This document shows, in pieces, positions 1 through 18,133 of a DNA stretch of 64,000 bases. Made by a program: the position numbers and the translations under genes. The DNA is from Lutjanus erythropterus (Eukaryota; Chordata; Actinopteri; Lutjaniformes; Lutjanidae): positions 45,340,367 to 45,404,366 of the forward strand of contig CM034593.1 in NCBI GenBank assembly GCA_020091685.1, read 5' to 3'. The notes beneath the pieces were generated by a model. The model saw nothing but the letters and a program-made list of their open reading frames with translations. It did no database searches and was not told the origin of the DNA. The first letter of the stretch is position 1. Every line of letters starts with the position of its first letter.

Positions 1-55
1 TGTTTTTTTTTCCAGTCGCTGCAAACTGGTGACAGCACAGTGGCACAATGAGAGA

Positions 56-95
<40 letters not shown>

Positions 96-1884
96 CACTG
101 CAATGTAAAGCTCCTTATCATATGTGATTATCATGCAGCCTTATGGGCCATCTGTCAACACTGCTGCAAGAATAATGAAGATTCAAATTTGTCATCAACG
201 CTACATTTCCTCCCAAATCAATAAAAAGACTGAATTCCACTTTTTAGTGAGGTGTGTGCACCATCATTTTCAGCACAGAGCAGGGCAGGAATAGGAGTAA
301 GAACAGGAACAGGATCAGGAACTGGAGCAGAAGCATGAACACAGACACATAATACACCGACCATGGTGAACCGTGTTCAACCTCTCTTTTGTGTCCTCTG
401 GAAACACTCCTGTTACAGTTTTGTATATTTGTAGTGGTTTGTGCATTTAGTTGTGCTGTGTGTATTTGCAGTACATTTGTGTCATACATCTTTTGTCATA
501 CATCTTCTAAATGTTATGTATGTGTTGTCAAATTGTTGAGGATGTTTTCTTAATTTGCCTGTTTACATGTGTTTTCTCAAGTTGCAGTGTGTTGAGCTCT
601 CTTGGCCAACGTATGACAAACAAAAAAGATTTTCAGGGCATGCTTTGCATGAAATATGCCACACAACAGTAAAATGTTTTCACAACAGTGTAAGGTACTT
701 CACAGTTTCTCAAATCCGTTATTATTACGGAAAAAGATCAACTCTTACAAACATTGGGACATCAGTGAAAATTCTGTGTTGCCCTGAGTGAGTTCACAGA
801 AGCTGACTGGCCCTAAATTTATTTTAAAACAAGAAAATGGTTAGACAACATTTGATTGGTTGTTTTTCCTTGGGTGGGGTGAAGAACAAGCTCTAAAATT
901 CATTTTCTTTTTAAGGCTACTGCAAGGAATTTAAACAGTCTGATGCCTCTATATGACTTACAGTACATAAGAAAACTACACAATCCACAAAACTGGGTGG
1001 GAGATTGGGTATTTCTGTGTAATTATTCTTAATGTTTGCCACTGGGATGGATTCTTCATGAAATGAGATGAAACAAGCCTGTGTTTACATTTTCCCTGAA
1101 ATATATATATAGTGAGTAGTAGATTAGCCATTAAAACAAAGCAGGAGAAGACTTTTATTTAGATCATTTTATTGCTGACGTTATATTTTGCGGCTAACAC
1201 CACCACTTTTGTCCACAGGACCCTCCAAAAGCAACACAGTATTAAAGTTCCTTGTCGTAGCTTTAAATGAGAAAAGAATTTTGCTGCCCTGCAACCTTGC
1301 CACACCGTTTTATCTTCAGCTCTGTTTTAAACACATAATCATCTAGACGCTACACTGAGTAGAAATCTCTGCCCACTTATCAACTGGATCTACAATTTCC
1401 TAAGTGCAGATCACAGGCATTAAAGCTGCACTAATCAATACCAATGAGGAATTATTAACCAACTGCAATTACTCTCAGCAGTCTTTCAGACCTTTGTTTT
1501 GTTTTTATGACCCAAAACTTAAAGGTACCATGTGAACTTTTTAACCACCAGCAGCACTATGGAGCAATGTACAGAATTTATGAGGGTTCCTGCTTTTGCT
1601 TTCATTAGTCTGATGGTCATTTCATCAACCACAAACACAGTGACGACAGACTGATGGCAACCAAACATAGAAGTGAACAATGTTGAATTTAAAATATTAT
1701 ATTTCCTAGGAAAGAACTAAGAGATGTTGGCTCTCTTTTAACCTAACTAGATCACCACGGTAACTGCTGTACTCACAACCTGGTCGTGAGCAGGTTATGA
1801 TCTGAGTTTCAGATTAAATTGGCTGTAAAAAGTGTTGTTCTTTAATTAATTCTTTTCTTAATGAAGTTCTTCGTGAGTGATATA
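1..1884. other. glrb intron, no further exon found
   Basis: Presumed intron following the Cys-loop exon. It contains an (AG)n tract at 51-91. I looked on the minus strand for the next receptor exon and did not see it. No other coding signal is recognised. Confidence 0.5.
51..91. repeat. (AG)n microsatellite
   Basis: Nearly pure GA dinucleotide run of about 40 bases. Confidence 0.9.
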
Positions 1885-2527
1885 CACTGCCTGGCCAAAG
1901 AAGTCACACACTCTGTCATAACATTTATTTCTATCCAGAGTTGCATTAATTTTTCACAAATCTTGTATTGATGAGGGGAGAGTCGGACTGCTGTGTAAAG
2001 TCTTCTCCAGCACATTCCAAAGATTCTCAGTGGGGTTCAGGTCTGGACTCTGTGGTGGACAATCCATGCCTGAAAACTTGTTCACCGTTTGAGCCCAATG
2101 AATCCTGGCATTGTCATCTTGGAACATGTCCGTACCATCAGGGAAGAAAAAATCCATTGATGTAAAAACCTGCTCATTCAGTATATTTATGTTTGACCTC
2201 ACCTCATTTTTTGGACACATAACGTTGTTGAACCTCGACCTGAGCAACTGAAGCAACTCCAGATCATAACACTGCCCTCACAGGCTTGTACAGTAGGCAC
2301 TAGGCATGATGGGAGCATCACTTCATCTGCCTCTCTTCTTACCCTGATGCTCCCATCACTCTGGAACAGGGTAAATCTGGACTCATCAGACCATGTGACC
2401 TTTTTCCATTGCTCCAGAATCCAATGTTTTTGCTCCCTAGTAAACTGAAGCATTTTTTTCTGATTACCCTCACTGCTAAGTGGTTTTCTTAAGGCTACAC
2501 AGCTGTTTAGTCCCATTCCCTTGAGCT
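1885..2527 (-). mobile_element. Tc1/mariner transposon relic, copy A
   Basis: The left edge is a TA followed by CACTGCCTGGCCAAAGAAGT, the terminal repeat shared with the copy at 8986. The minus strand encodes transposase pieces: WSDESRFTLFQSDGSIRV (first catalytic Asp), [16 protein letters not shown] (second Asp) and [18 protein letters not shown] (third acidic residue), so the C-terminal catalytic part is recognisable. It is broken: the 5' end stops at about 2527 so the DNA-binding domain and one TIR are missing, the transposase switches frame near 2200-2256, and a few codons between DDNARIH and DLNP are lost. It lies in a glrb intron. Confidence 0.92.
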
Positions 2528-8960
<6,433 letters not shown>

Positions 8961-8985
8961 CTAAAACAGAGTTACCTCATTGTTA

Positions 8986-9850
8986 CACTGCCTGGCCAAA
9001 AAAAAGTCACCAGCTGCATTTCACTAAGCAATATTAAGGATAATTACTGCAGTGATTAATATGTTTCAGCTGGTAACAAGTTTTTGAACTCTAACTGATG
9101 CAGTGAGCAGCTTCTCATTTCCAGAACCATGTCAGAAGACATATCCTGAGGTCAAGGAAAAGATGTCCCTCTGTTCCAGAAGGATCAAATTATTGACCTG
9201 CATCAAGCAAAGAAAACAACTAAAGAGATTGATGAAACTACTAAAACTGAGTTAAGAACTGTCCAACACATTATTAAAACCTAGAAGAATAGTGGTGAAC
9301 CATCATCTTCCAGGAAGAAATGTGGTCAGAAAAAAATCTTAAAGGATTGTGATCAGAGATCAGGTAAACATTTAAATCAGATCATTAAAAATCAACAGTA
9401 GAACTCAGGTCTATGTTTAATAGTGAAAGTAAGAGCATTTCCACACACACAATATGAAGACAGCTCAAGGGATTGGGACTAAACAGCTGTGTAGCCTTAA
9501 GAAAACCTCTTATCAGTGAGGATAATCAGAAAAAAAGGCTTCAGTTTACTAGGGTAAGAAGAGAGGCAGATGAAGCGATCCTCCCATCATGCCTAGTGCC
9601 TACTGTACAAGCCTGTGAGGGCAGTGTTATGATCTGGGGTTGCTTCAGTTGCTCAGGTCGAGGTCCAACAACGTTATGTGACCAAAAAATGAGGTCAGGT
9701 CAAACATGAATATACTGAATGAGCAGGTTTTTACATCAATGGATTTTTTCTTCCCTGATGACACGGACATGTTCCAAGATGACAATGCCAGGATTCATCG
9801 GGCTCAAATAGTGAAAGAGTGGTTCAGGGAGCGTGAGACATCATTTTCAC
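8986..9850 (+). mobile_element. Tc1/mariner transposon relic, copy B
   Basis: It starts after a TA at 8984 with CACTGCCTGGCCAAAAAAAA, the same terminal repeat as copy A but with the 5' half intact: FQKDQIIDLHQAKKTTKEID-like sequence at 9175-9235 belongs to the helix-turn-helix part. From 9473 it encodes MGLNSCVALRKPLISEDNQK. A deletion near 9555 removes the WSDES segment with the first catalytic Asp. [19 protein letters not shown] is retained, and homology ends near 9845, before the DLNPIENLW motif and right TIR. It cannot encode a transposase. It lies in the intron just upstream of the glrb start-codon exon. Confidence 0.9.
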
Positions 9851-10070
9851 ACACATTTCCACCCCTTCCACAAGCCTTTCAGAAGCCATCCGATGTCCTG
9901 CCAGTTTCCAGCTAATTTCGAGTTCGGCCACCCCCCACCCTCCTGCGGGTGTGCCTAGATTCCACAGTAACACGCCTATTCAGTCAATTACAGGGTGTCA
10001 CCACAAGTCGACGTTTCCCTCACTGACATAAATAAACCAGCGGAGTGAAGGACAATGAAACACTGATTTT
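9851..10070. other. Short unique stretch, slightly GC-rich
   Basis: It lies between the broken Tc1 and a hAT-like element. It contains CACCCCCCACCCTCCTGCGG and a few CpGs. It could be part of the glrb 5' region, but nothing decides this. Confidence 0.3.
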
Positions 10071-11890
10071 CAGTGGTGGAAGGTAACTACCTGCGTAACT
10101 AGCAATTTCGAGGTACTTGTACTTTACGTAGTAGTATTTCAGTTCTATGCTACATCTTTTTTCTACTCCACTTTATTAAACTTTTATTGCACTTATTAAT
10201 CACAGTACTTAGTTTTTTTTAGATTTTGTATCAATAATCTGAATTAGTTGCTAGGTGACAATAAGTTAAAACTTTACCTGCTGCAGCATCAACAATATGA
10301 ACATATTAGTTATTAAAGATTTTTTTTTTTTTTTTTCATGTTATAATTGCCCCAGGTCTCCCCTATCTCAAAACATTGAGTTAGTCTCTCAGAATAATGG
10401 AAATACTAACTTAGTGTCTGAAAATAATTTCTTTTGAAAAAGTTGCTTATTATTTTAAGAGACAAAGTCTGTATGCAGTGATTTGATATAATCCAGTTTG
10501 AATCTCTGCAGTTTTAATAGATGAAAGTGTTGATTGATTCAGTTCATGTTTGTCGTGGGTCTTCATTCAAAGTGTCACACACTGTCAGAGGGGTAGGGGT
10601 CATTTTGAAGACACAGATTTCATCATGTGGTGTTGAAAAGTATACACTTTCATATTACACAAAATGCAAATTAACTAGTTTTGTCTGAATTATTAATAAC
10701 TTTTTTCCAGATACAAAGGGCCTAATGTTTTAAGAAGAAATAAGGTACCATTTTACTATGATGTTAACTTACTGTAGCTTATTCTTGGGGGCCTCAGGGA
10801 CCCTGGTTGATAGTCCTTGTATGTTAAACATGTTGGTAAGATGAGGTTTAAAGGGAAAGTTTTCAAATGGAAAAAAACCCAAGAAAATAAAAACATTAAA
10901 TGCCTCCATACTGCTCGTCTGGTGTAATCCCAATCTCCCAAATAATGGAAGTGAATGGTGACCAGTTTTCAAACATAAAAAACAACTGGAAAAAAACAAA
11001 AAACAAACAAACAAGCAACAAAAAAAAAAAAAAAAAAAAAAAACACAAAATGCCTTCATACTGCTCGTCTGGTGCAATCCACGTCTCCTAAAGCCCCAAC
11101 ATGCCAAGTTGACAAAAAATGTCATTTACACCATGTTTTTAGCTTGAATCTCCACTGTAGATCCCTAGCTTGGAGCTGTGTTCACACGCACACTGTCTGA
11201 ACTGGTTGTGTGTTGTGATTCACTTCCATTGTTTGGGAGATTCTGCAACACTGTTTTCCTGTGAAACTTCAGCAGTGTTTTGTGGACTAACAAAATAAAC
11301 CCTATCCTCAGTCGGCATGAGGGTGAGTAGATAATGACTGAATTTTCATTTTTGGGTGAACTATCCCTTTAAGCTTCTCCATCAAGCCCATTTGCTTCTT
11401 TTGGTTTTAGCTTGTAATTTGTTGTTCAAGAGCAATGGAAAGTGGAACTATGAAATAAAATTTGTTGACTGGTGAAATAAAAACTTTGGAAAAATTGCAC
11501 TTTGAAATAAAAACTGCTAGAATGACCTACAATAAACTCTTATTATGAAAAGAGAATGCAGTAAGAATTGATCATAGTGATCTGAGTTTTACACATAAAT
11601 GGAATTTCATGGGTACATTATACTCAGTATTTTGCCTGTATTTATTAATAATATATTGAGCATTTCATAATGTCTGAATTACCTATTCCATATTGAGTTC
11701 TTTAAGATCAGTCTTCATATTACTCAAGTGGTACATTTAGTAGTTTAGGAGTAATAACCCTTTTCTTTTACTTGAGCTAGTTATTGAAAAGTAACAGTAT
11801 TTTTGCTCGAGTACATTTTTTGGCGACTCTACCAACCTCTGAAGAGGATATATGAACAGTTACAGTGGGTGTACAATTCTTCCACCACTG
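10071..11890. mobile_element. hAT-like non-autonomous element with CAGTGGTGGAA ends
   Basis: The left end is CAGTGGTGGAAGGTAACTA and the right end CTTCCACCACTG, an inverted terminal repeat. The inner flanks carry the GAGGTACTTGTACTTTACG and TACTTGAGC...AAGTAACAG words known from abundant fish elements of this kind. It has no transposase. Flanks (CTGATTTT / GTTTTTCT) do not give a clean 8 bp duplication. A foldback element (about 10850-11372) and a CTCCCCTATCTCAAAAC repeat (10350-10450) lie inside it. Confidence 0.7.
10850..11372. mobile_element. Foldback MITE copy A (nested)
   Basis: ATGCCTCCATACTGCTCGTC, GGAAGTGAATGGTGACCAGT, TTTAGCTTGAATCTCCACTG, ATTGTTTGGGAGATTCTGCA and TGGGTGAACTATCCCTTTAA occur in this order; several words recur as inverse complements within the same family (compare 46205-46578, 51855-52165, 58765-59160). 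A poly(A) run at 11020-11043 splits it. It is non-coding; the right end abuts TTAA. Confidence 0.75.
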
Positions 11891-12141
11891 GTTTTTCTCA
11901 GGAGGAGTGATTTAAATAGCACTGGAGAGCTTATGTAAGAATGTAATTATACCAATCTAGTCAGTGCCAAATAACTGGATGTCTTTTTAGTTCAACGGGT
12001 CTGATTGGCTGTTAATAGTCTGATTATGTTGAGCTGATGAGTATTGGCAGTTTTTAATTTTAAAAAATATATTAATATTAGTATTTATATAATGATTATT
12101 ATTATTATTATTGTTATTATTATGATTATTATTATTATTAT

Positions 12142-12178
<37 letters not shown>

Positions 12179-13754
12179 TATATTAGTAATATAAATACTA
12201 ATATAGTAATAGTAATATATTAATATTAGTATTAGCAAAAACCCCGTCTGGATCTCAACTTCTATCTAATTTTGGTTTTTTATAATGAGTACTAGCATGG
12301 CTGCAGACAGTCTGTTCTTGGGTTAACAGCTGTAAGGATCACTTTCAAAATGATTTTAAAATCTGCTATGTACTTGTAAATTTGGATGTGAAAAATATTT
12401 GAAAAACGATGACATGCTATACTAAGATGACAAATATATTTTAGAGTTGAATTTATGAATGATCACCATTACCAATCTCGATCTGAGCTGGTGATGGTGG
12501 TTGTTTTTAATGAATTTTACTTTAAATTTTACAAGCCTGAATTGGATGTCATCACATTCATGCAATACACACAGACATGTTGATATGAGTGCTTTAATAA
12601 TTGTATTACTTTACCAAATATAGTCAAAGATCATCTTATTAACTGATGACATCAATAAATCTTATTGTTTATTAAAACACTGTAAAAAGTTAAATTCCTT
12701 TAACTTCTAATCAGTTAGTTAAAAGAAAAGAAAGCTACGCTGCTGTGATTAATTAAACTCCTGTCTGTTTCTATTTGAATTTCTATTCTAATCTTTACAT
12801 ACCTGTTTTTACTTTCTAATGTTTTTATTGATCTGTTCTCAATTTTATCCTTGTGTTGCATCAACAAATTTCCCTGTGGAAATTTAAGTTCGATTAATGA
12901 ATGCAGTCACTGCCGAAAGTTCCAGACTTAAGCTTGCTGTTGCTGTAGATATGTGTGATGGAGGATCGGTGTTTTCCTTCAGTCCTTAAGGCCAGATAAC
13001 CTTGAGATCAAGTTGGGATACCTACATCTACAAGTCATATCAGCCAATACAGACTGTTTTGTTAGTCAGCTGGTAGAACAGTGTTATATGGCAGTTTGGT
13101 ATTAAGCCAAGCAGGTGCAGTAATACAGAATTTTACCTCTCTGTGCTGCAGGTGACTAAGCCGCTCCTGAGAGGAACATAATAGCCCACGATTGAGAGTG
13201 GAATTGCAAGTCAGCAATTTTTTTTCACAACACGTTCAGCATGTTTCACAATAAAAGCCTTATTAAGAAATTAAGGGTTAGGTTCAATCAAACAGGGCTT
13301 TTATTTTGAAATGGATACAGGAGGTGTTTAGTTTATACAGCATAATCACGGTACCTGTAACTTTAACAGGTAAACTGACGACATCAAAATGAGGCTTCAG
13401 ACTTCTGCTACGTTGCTGTGATGATAAACTACTGCTGATACACATAAGTCGATTACATCAGGAGCTATACTGAAAATAGAAAATTATGTTATATTCGTGA
13501 TTGGTTATTAACTTTGCAATTCAGAGTCATCAATTGTTTTCTATGATTGGTGACTAAGCATTAATCCTGATCTCCCCAGTTGCATATTTTTCTGAATATT
13601 GGTCAATAATAATCCCCAGCTGATCTATCTGGGCCTAATGCCTAATGTCAAGCACATTTCAGGCAAAAACAATGTAGTAGCCAGTGAACCATCAGAGAGA
13701 CAGAGAATTTCAGATGATTGTGGTAAAGTTGCTCAAAACCCTAATCCACCTTTG
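11891..13754. repeat. AT-rich stretch with (TTA)n/(TAA)n palindrome
   Basis: A TTATTATTA run at about 12095-12143 switches to ATAATAATA up to about 12180, a self-complementary microsatellite. The remainder to 13754 is AT-rich with no recognised gene; 12840-12895 resembles a retroelement tail weakly. Confidence 0.6.
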
Positions 13755-14105
13755 TAAATCCGCCTTTTCATAACCACTGTCTCAACTGTCTCCTTTCCTG
13801 TTTCCTGTGCTGTGTGCTTGGCTCATCTATGTTGAAGAGAAAACAAAATTTATTAATAAAGTTAGAAGATGTTGCAGGGAACCTGTAAATGTGTAAAAGT
13901 TAGCTTGTGAACTAGCTAGCTAATCTGCATCAATTGTTAGCTTGCTAGTTAGCTATCATTTTGCTAACACTGGTTACATTATATGTCACTTTCACTTTTA
14001 ACCATCTTCAAAATGTGGTTTTCTTTTCAACATAGACAGCAGGTAGCACAGAGAATCTTAGTACAGGAAACATGATCAGTTGAGGTTGCTCAGCTGTTAA
14101 TACAG
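13755..14105. mobile_element. Foldback element, imperfect long inverted repeat
   Basis: The left arm has AATCCGCC, TCTCAACTG, TTTCCTGT, CTGTGCTG and CTATGTTGAAGAGAAAAC. The right arm reads the complements in reverse order: GTTTTCTTTTCAACATAG, AGCACAG, ACAGGAAA, CAGTTGAG, GGCGGGAT. The loop carries repeated GCTAGC/TTAGC words. No coding sequence. Confidence 0.6.
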
Positions 14106-14179
14106 CGGATGGCGGGATCCATTTGGGAGACTTTTGTTTTTATTCTCAGTGAAAGCATATTATGCATTACAGCTTTCAC

Positions 14180-14585
14180 TGTGAAATTTGGCTGCTAATA
14201 TTCTGTGCAATCCAGTCTGCCTCTCTGTGCAATCTGCCTTTGCAAGGCACCACTGTTTATCGTTTTCCCTTAATTACAATGCTACACACCATGTGGTGCA
14301 ATACAACTTAAATACAATTATCCTGCACAGTTATCCATATATACCCAAATCTATGTCCAAATATCCAAACATCTCCATATATCTGTATAAGTGAAAGGTG
14401 TTTATAGTCTTAAGTGTATAGTTTTGTCCAATTTTGTACCTTACATTGTTTAATTCTTTCTATTTAATAGCTTAAACAGTAGTAGTATTCAATTGTCACT
14501 CATTCCCTTTCAATCTGTTCTATTTGAGCTGCGTAACATGTGAATTGTCCTGGAATCAATACAGTTTATCTTATCGCATTTTATC
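14180..14585 (+). repeat. LINE 3'-end, copy 1
   Basis: CAGTCTGCCTCTCTGTGCAA, CACCATGTGGTGCAATACAA, TCCTGCACAGTTATCCATAT, ATCTCCATATATCTG and TAAGTGAAAGGTGTTTATAG match 48285-49075 in order. It ends in GGAATCAATACAGTTTATCT then TATCGCATTTTATCTC, a degenerate TTATC tail like those of fish CR1/L2/Rex-type LINEs. Untranslated; clade assignment tentative. Confidence 0.65.
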
Positions 14586-14639
14586 TCAATGGGTGGCAAC
14601 ATGAGAAGATGGCAGTGGTCAGAGCAGCAGTGTTCAGGC

Positions 14640-14870
14640 ATGGCAGTGGCCTGTTAGTAGCTGGTTTTCAAGCCTAGACCTATCAAAACATCTTGTTGCA
14701 TGCTCTGAGTAACTTTAGTTCCAAGGCTGCATCCAAAGCAAAATATTGTGGCCTGTTAGTAGCTGGTACAGCCATAAGGCTCATCTGCAATTAAATCCCT
14801 AGACCTATCAAAACATCTTACTATGTTGCATGCTCTTGAGTAACTTTATGTTCCAAGGTTGGATTTTTAG
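14640..14870. repeat. Local tandem duplication of about 100 bp
   Basis: TGGCCTGTTAGTAGCTGGT, CCTAGACCTATCAAAACATC, TTGCATGCTCT and GAGTAACTTTA occur at about 14648-14735 and again at 14750-14860 with small insertions. Confidence 0.8.
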
Positions 14871-15545
14871 TAATTTCTGTTATTAGTACATTCAATGTCA
14901 GTCAGACTTTTAAATATGTTTTTCTTTCTTTTGAAAAGAATCCAAAGTTGGGGTTTCCTGTGGTGATTTGAACTATAGTCTTCAGCAAAAGTTCAATCTT
15001 GCCTTTGGTCTTTGATTTTAAAAAATCTAAGCTGAGAGGAGATTTTGCACTTGTCTACTAGCCCAGCTTGCAGAATCATAGTGAGAGAAACTAGTGGGAT
15101 AGGGAGAGAAAAGTGGCAGAGGGGACTAAAGTGTGTGGATTGGGAGAGGGGTGGGGTGGGTGGGGGACTGCGGCGTTAGACTACACTGTCAGAAGCGATG
15201 ACACAGCTCGCTGAAGCTGTTACGATCAAACAGGCACACAGAGAGACGCTGTTCTCTATCTGATAGCGGGGCAACTGTAACAACTCATATACATGTATAT
15301 TAGACACACAGGACAGGCTCTCTCAAACACATACATGCACACAAGGACAGGAGAGCAGCAGAGCCCTGGCCTATAACTGTCCTCCAGTCTGAGGTAACAA
15401 GGTCTATTACTCCTTCTGTTTTGCTCTGTTTCTCTCTCTCACACACACACACAAAAATGCACCCCACGACAGCAACTGCAGAAAACGGTACAAGAAGACA
15501 GAGAGACATAACATTTTTCTTACCTCTGGTGCGTCAGATCATCAG
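14871..15545. promoter_or_regulatory. Unique, mildly GC-rich block; possible glrb 5' region
   Basis: Between 15100 and 15545 the sequence is free of recognised repeats and has scattered CpGs and G-rich runs (GGGTGGGTGGGGGACTGCGG). glrb needs an upstream non-coding exon and this is one of few candidate blocks to its right. No TATA box, start site or donor can be assigned with confidence. Confidence 0.2.
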
Positions 15546-15559
15546 TTGGGGGCTCGTCT

Positions 15560-15888
15560 GTAGATGGCGCTATTGAGCCATTTTTCCGCGCCCGTTTGCG
15601 AGACCCTTAAAATACGTAATTTTTCGCCGGGACTGACGCGGCCGCCAAATTTCATGAGTTTTCATATATGTTAAGGCCTTCAAATAAGCGATTTACTATT
15701 GCCAGAATAATAATGAAGAAGAATAATCCGAGCAATTTCAATAGGGCCTCGCACCGCAGTGCTCGGGCCCTAATAATTCTTGCGATTTCAATAGGGCCTC
15801 GCACCGCGGGTGCTCGGGCCCTAATAATAAGAATTCCTTCAGTTTCAATAGGGTCCTCGCACCGGTCGGTGCTCGGGCCCTAATAATT
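15560..15888. repeat. Teleost dispersed repeat ending in three tandem hairpins
   Basis: The body GATGGCGCTATTGAGCCATT ... CGCCGGGACTGACGC is followed by three repeats of TTTCAATAGGGCCTCGCACC..GTGCTCGGGCCCT, each a hairpin (15743-15771, 15793-15822, 15850-15881) with stem AGGGCC/GGCCCT plus GCAC/GTGC. I recognise this as a common fish repeat. No protein. Confidence 0.8.
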
Positions 15889-18133
15889 ATCCCCTACATG
15901 TAAATGTTCCTCTCTTGAATAGCTACAGTTTAAATCTTGTGTATTATCTACCCTTCACTCAATGTTGGGTACTTTTGTTGATGAGCTGAAAACACTGTTG
16001 TGAACTGATGTGAACAGCCACCTTTACAAATCCTGATCATCTTATTTTCTCTTTCTTTCTGCTAATTTGATCTTAAACCAGTTTGCACCTCTCCAGTAAC
16101 AGATAACCTTTGTTATCCCACTGCATGTGTGTGACCACTGAGACACACGATGAAGCCATGATAGTTTAAAATGTAAAAATATTCATTTACCCTATCATCC
16201 CCTGCAATATAAAGTATAAAAATAGCTAGAAGAGATCACTCAGTAGATAATAGATCCCCACCAGGCAACAGAAGGTGAAGCACCTACTGCAATGTCTGAG
16301 AATTGCATAGTTCCACCAACATTAACCCTTTCTCTGCCATTGACAAGCTATTCTGCAATTGCTGGTTTCACTGCTGGGCAGGAGGGGACGCTGTTACAGA
16401 ACATTTGACAAACATTTGTCACTTGAAGAAGAAGAGAGCTGCCAGAACTGTAGCATGAAAACATCCGTGCTCAGCTGCGGATCCACGGATCAGAGAGCAC
16501 CTCAACCACGGCAACCTCGCCGTATGCCGGCTGCTGTGGAGGTCCGGGGTTCCCTGTGCAGCCGTTACTAATCATGCAGCAGCTGGGTCAGCTCCTAGGC
16601 CTCTCGAACAGTGTTTTGGGCAGGGTATACAATCACCTAATGTTGGTGACAGTGATGTCACACTTGTGATATGAAGTGACAAAAAAACACGACTAAAAAT
16701 AAATACGTGGACTCGATATTCTGCTTAAAAATCAATCAGTCTCACTCGAAACTCAAGACAAGAGCCCTGAGCGGTTCAGTCATTGCGTCACTGCAGCTTG
16801 TCCGACTCCCTGTCTTTCCCTGTCCCTGTCTTGAGAGGGAAGTATTAATAATTAGGTGTCACAAAATATACCTGCTGCACATATGAGGGAAAGACGATTT
16901 AGTTGCTTTGTTGCATATGCAGACACACACACAGCATTACTGTTTTGAAAAACTTAAACTTGTGTGTGTTGCCTCAAAGAGTTTACAATGTTTGGTGAAA
17001 CCTACAATATGACAGAATGGGCGGCACATGTCTGACACAGTCTCAGATCGTTTTCCTGTGAGGGAACACTGCATGTTTCTCAGTTGGTTCACACAGTGAA
17101 CTGGAGCCCTGAGTAATTCACAGCCGCTGAGCAGTGCTGAAGGTACTGCACAGTGAACTGGAGCAGTGAATGATACACAGCCTGCCCCTCAGCATCCCTC
17201 CTTATCAAGTAACCGGTCAGTTCCACCAAGTAATGCATGTCTGTGCCACAGTTCTGATCCGTCCTGCACATGACTGCAAGCCCCACCGGCGGTGTTTCAA
17301 AAACATTTCAGCAGTGGAGCATTTTTTCCGCCTGATTACGTTGACTTGCTCAGATTTTGTTGATTACATTTGTGCTTCAACCATGGTTAAGCAGGGTACG
17401 TGGTTGAATAGTTTCTTTTCTGTCTGTCTTTATGATCGTGAGTCTGCACAGGATCTTTTATCTTGAAAATTAACTGACTTCTCCCTGCCTTTTCTGTATC
17501 TGACTTCCTGTCCGTTCGATCTGCTCTGTGCTAATTGATGCAGCATCTGTCAAAAATAGATTTGGCGCATATTTGAAGCAGAGTGGAGTGGAGAGCTGCT
17601 TCTGGGACGCACTGTTGTGCTTCTGGTGGAATCACAAGTGTTGTCAAGAATGGCCATGGATCGCTCCAGCTGCCGCGTCACAGCTCTAACGAAACACAGC
17701 TGCGCCTGGTGGAAATTGCAGGTAAGCGTATGGGGAAAATATGCACACTATATGTAATAGGGTAAGAATTTGAGCTTCCAGTTTGCAAAGAGCTACAAAT
17801 TCTCAGTTCATTTGCTCCTTTACGAACAGCCGCCTTCAGGTGCAGTAGTCGGCGAGCTGAACTGAACTGTCAGATGTGTTTCAGTTCAGTGTTGAAGAAA
17901 TGTAGAATTTCTGTCAGCTGGTCACAGACATCAAAGTTGATCTATCCTATTCCAACTGTATTTTTTGGTAAAATTGAAGTAATCACTTTACATGTGTGAT
18001 TCTAAGTAGAAACATGCTGTCTTCACTTATACAATCTTTTTACAGAGGAGTGCAGAGTACTGACAAAGAGCTGAACAAGTATGATGTCAAGTGAAGTTGA
18101 CCTCTGACGTTGTGAATATAAAACGTCATCACT

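Noticed and set aside
15743-15881. Regular hairpin repeats resembling a small CRISPR array
   Set aside because: Vertebrate context, and the units are part of a dispersed fish repeat; the spacers are just diverged unit sequence.
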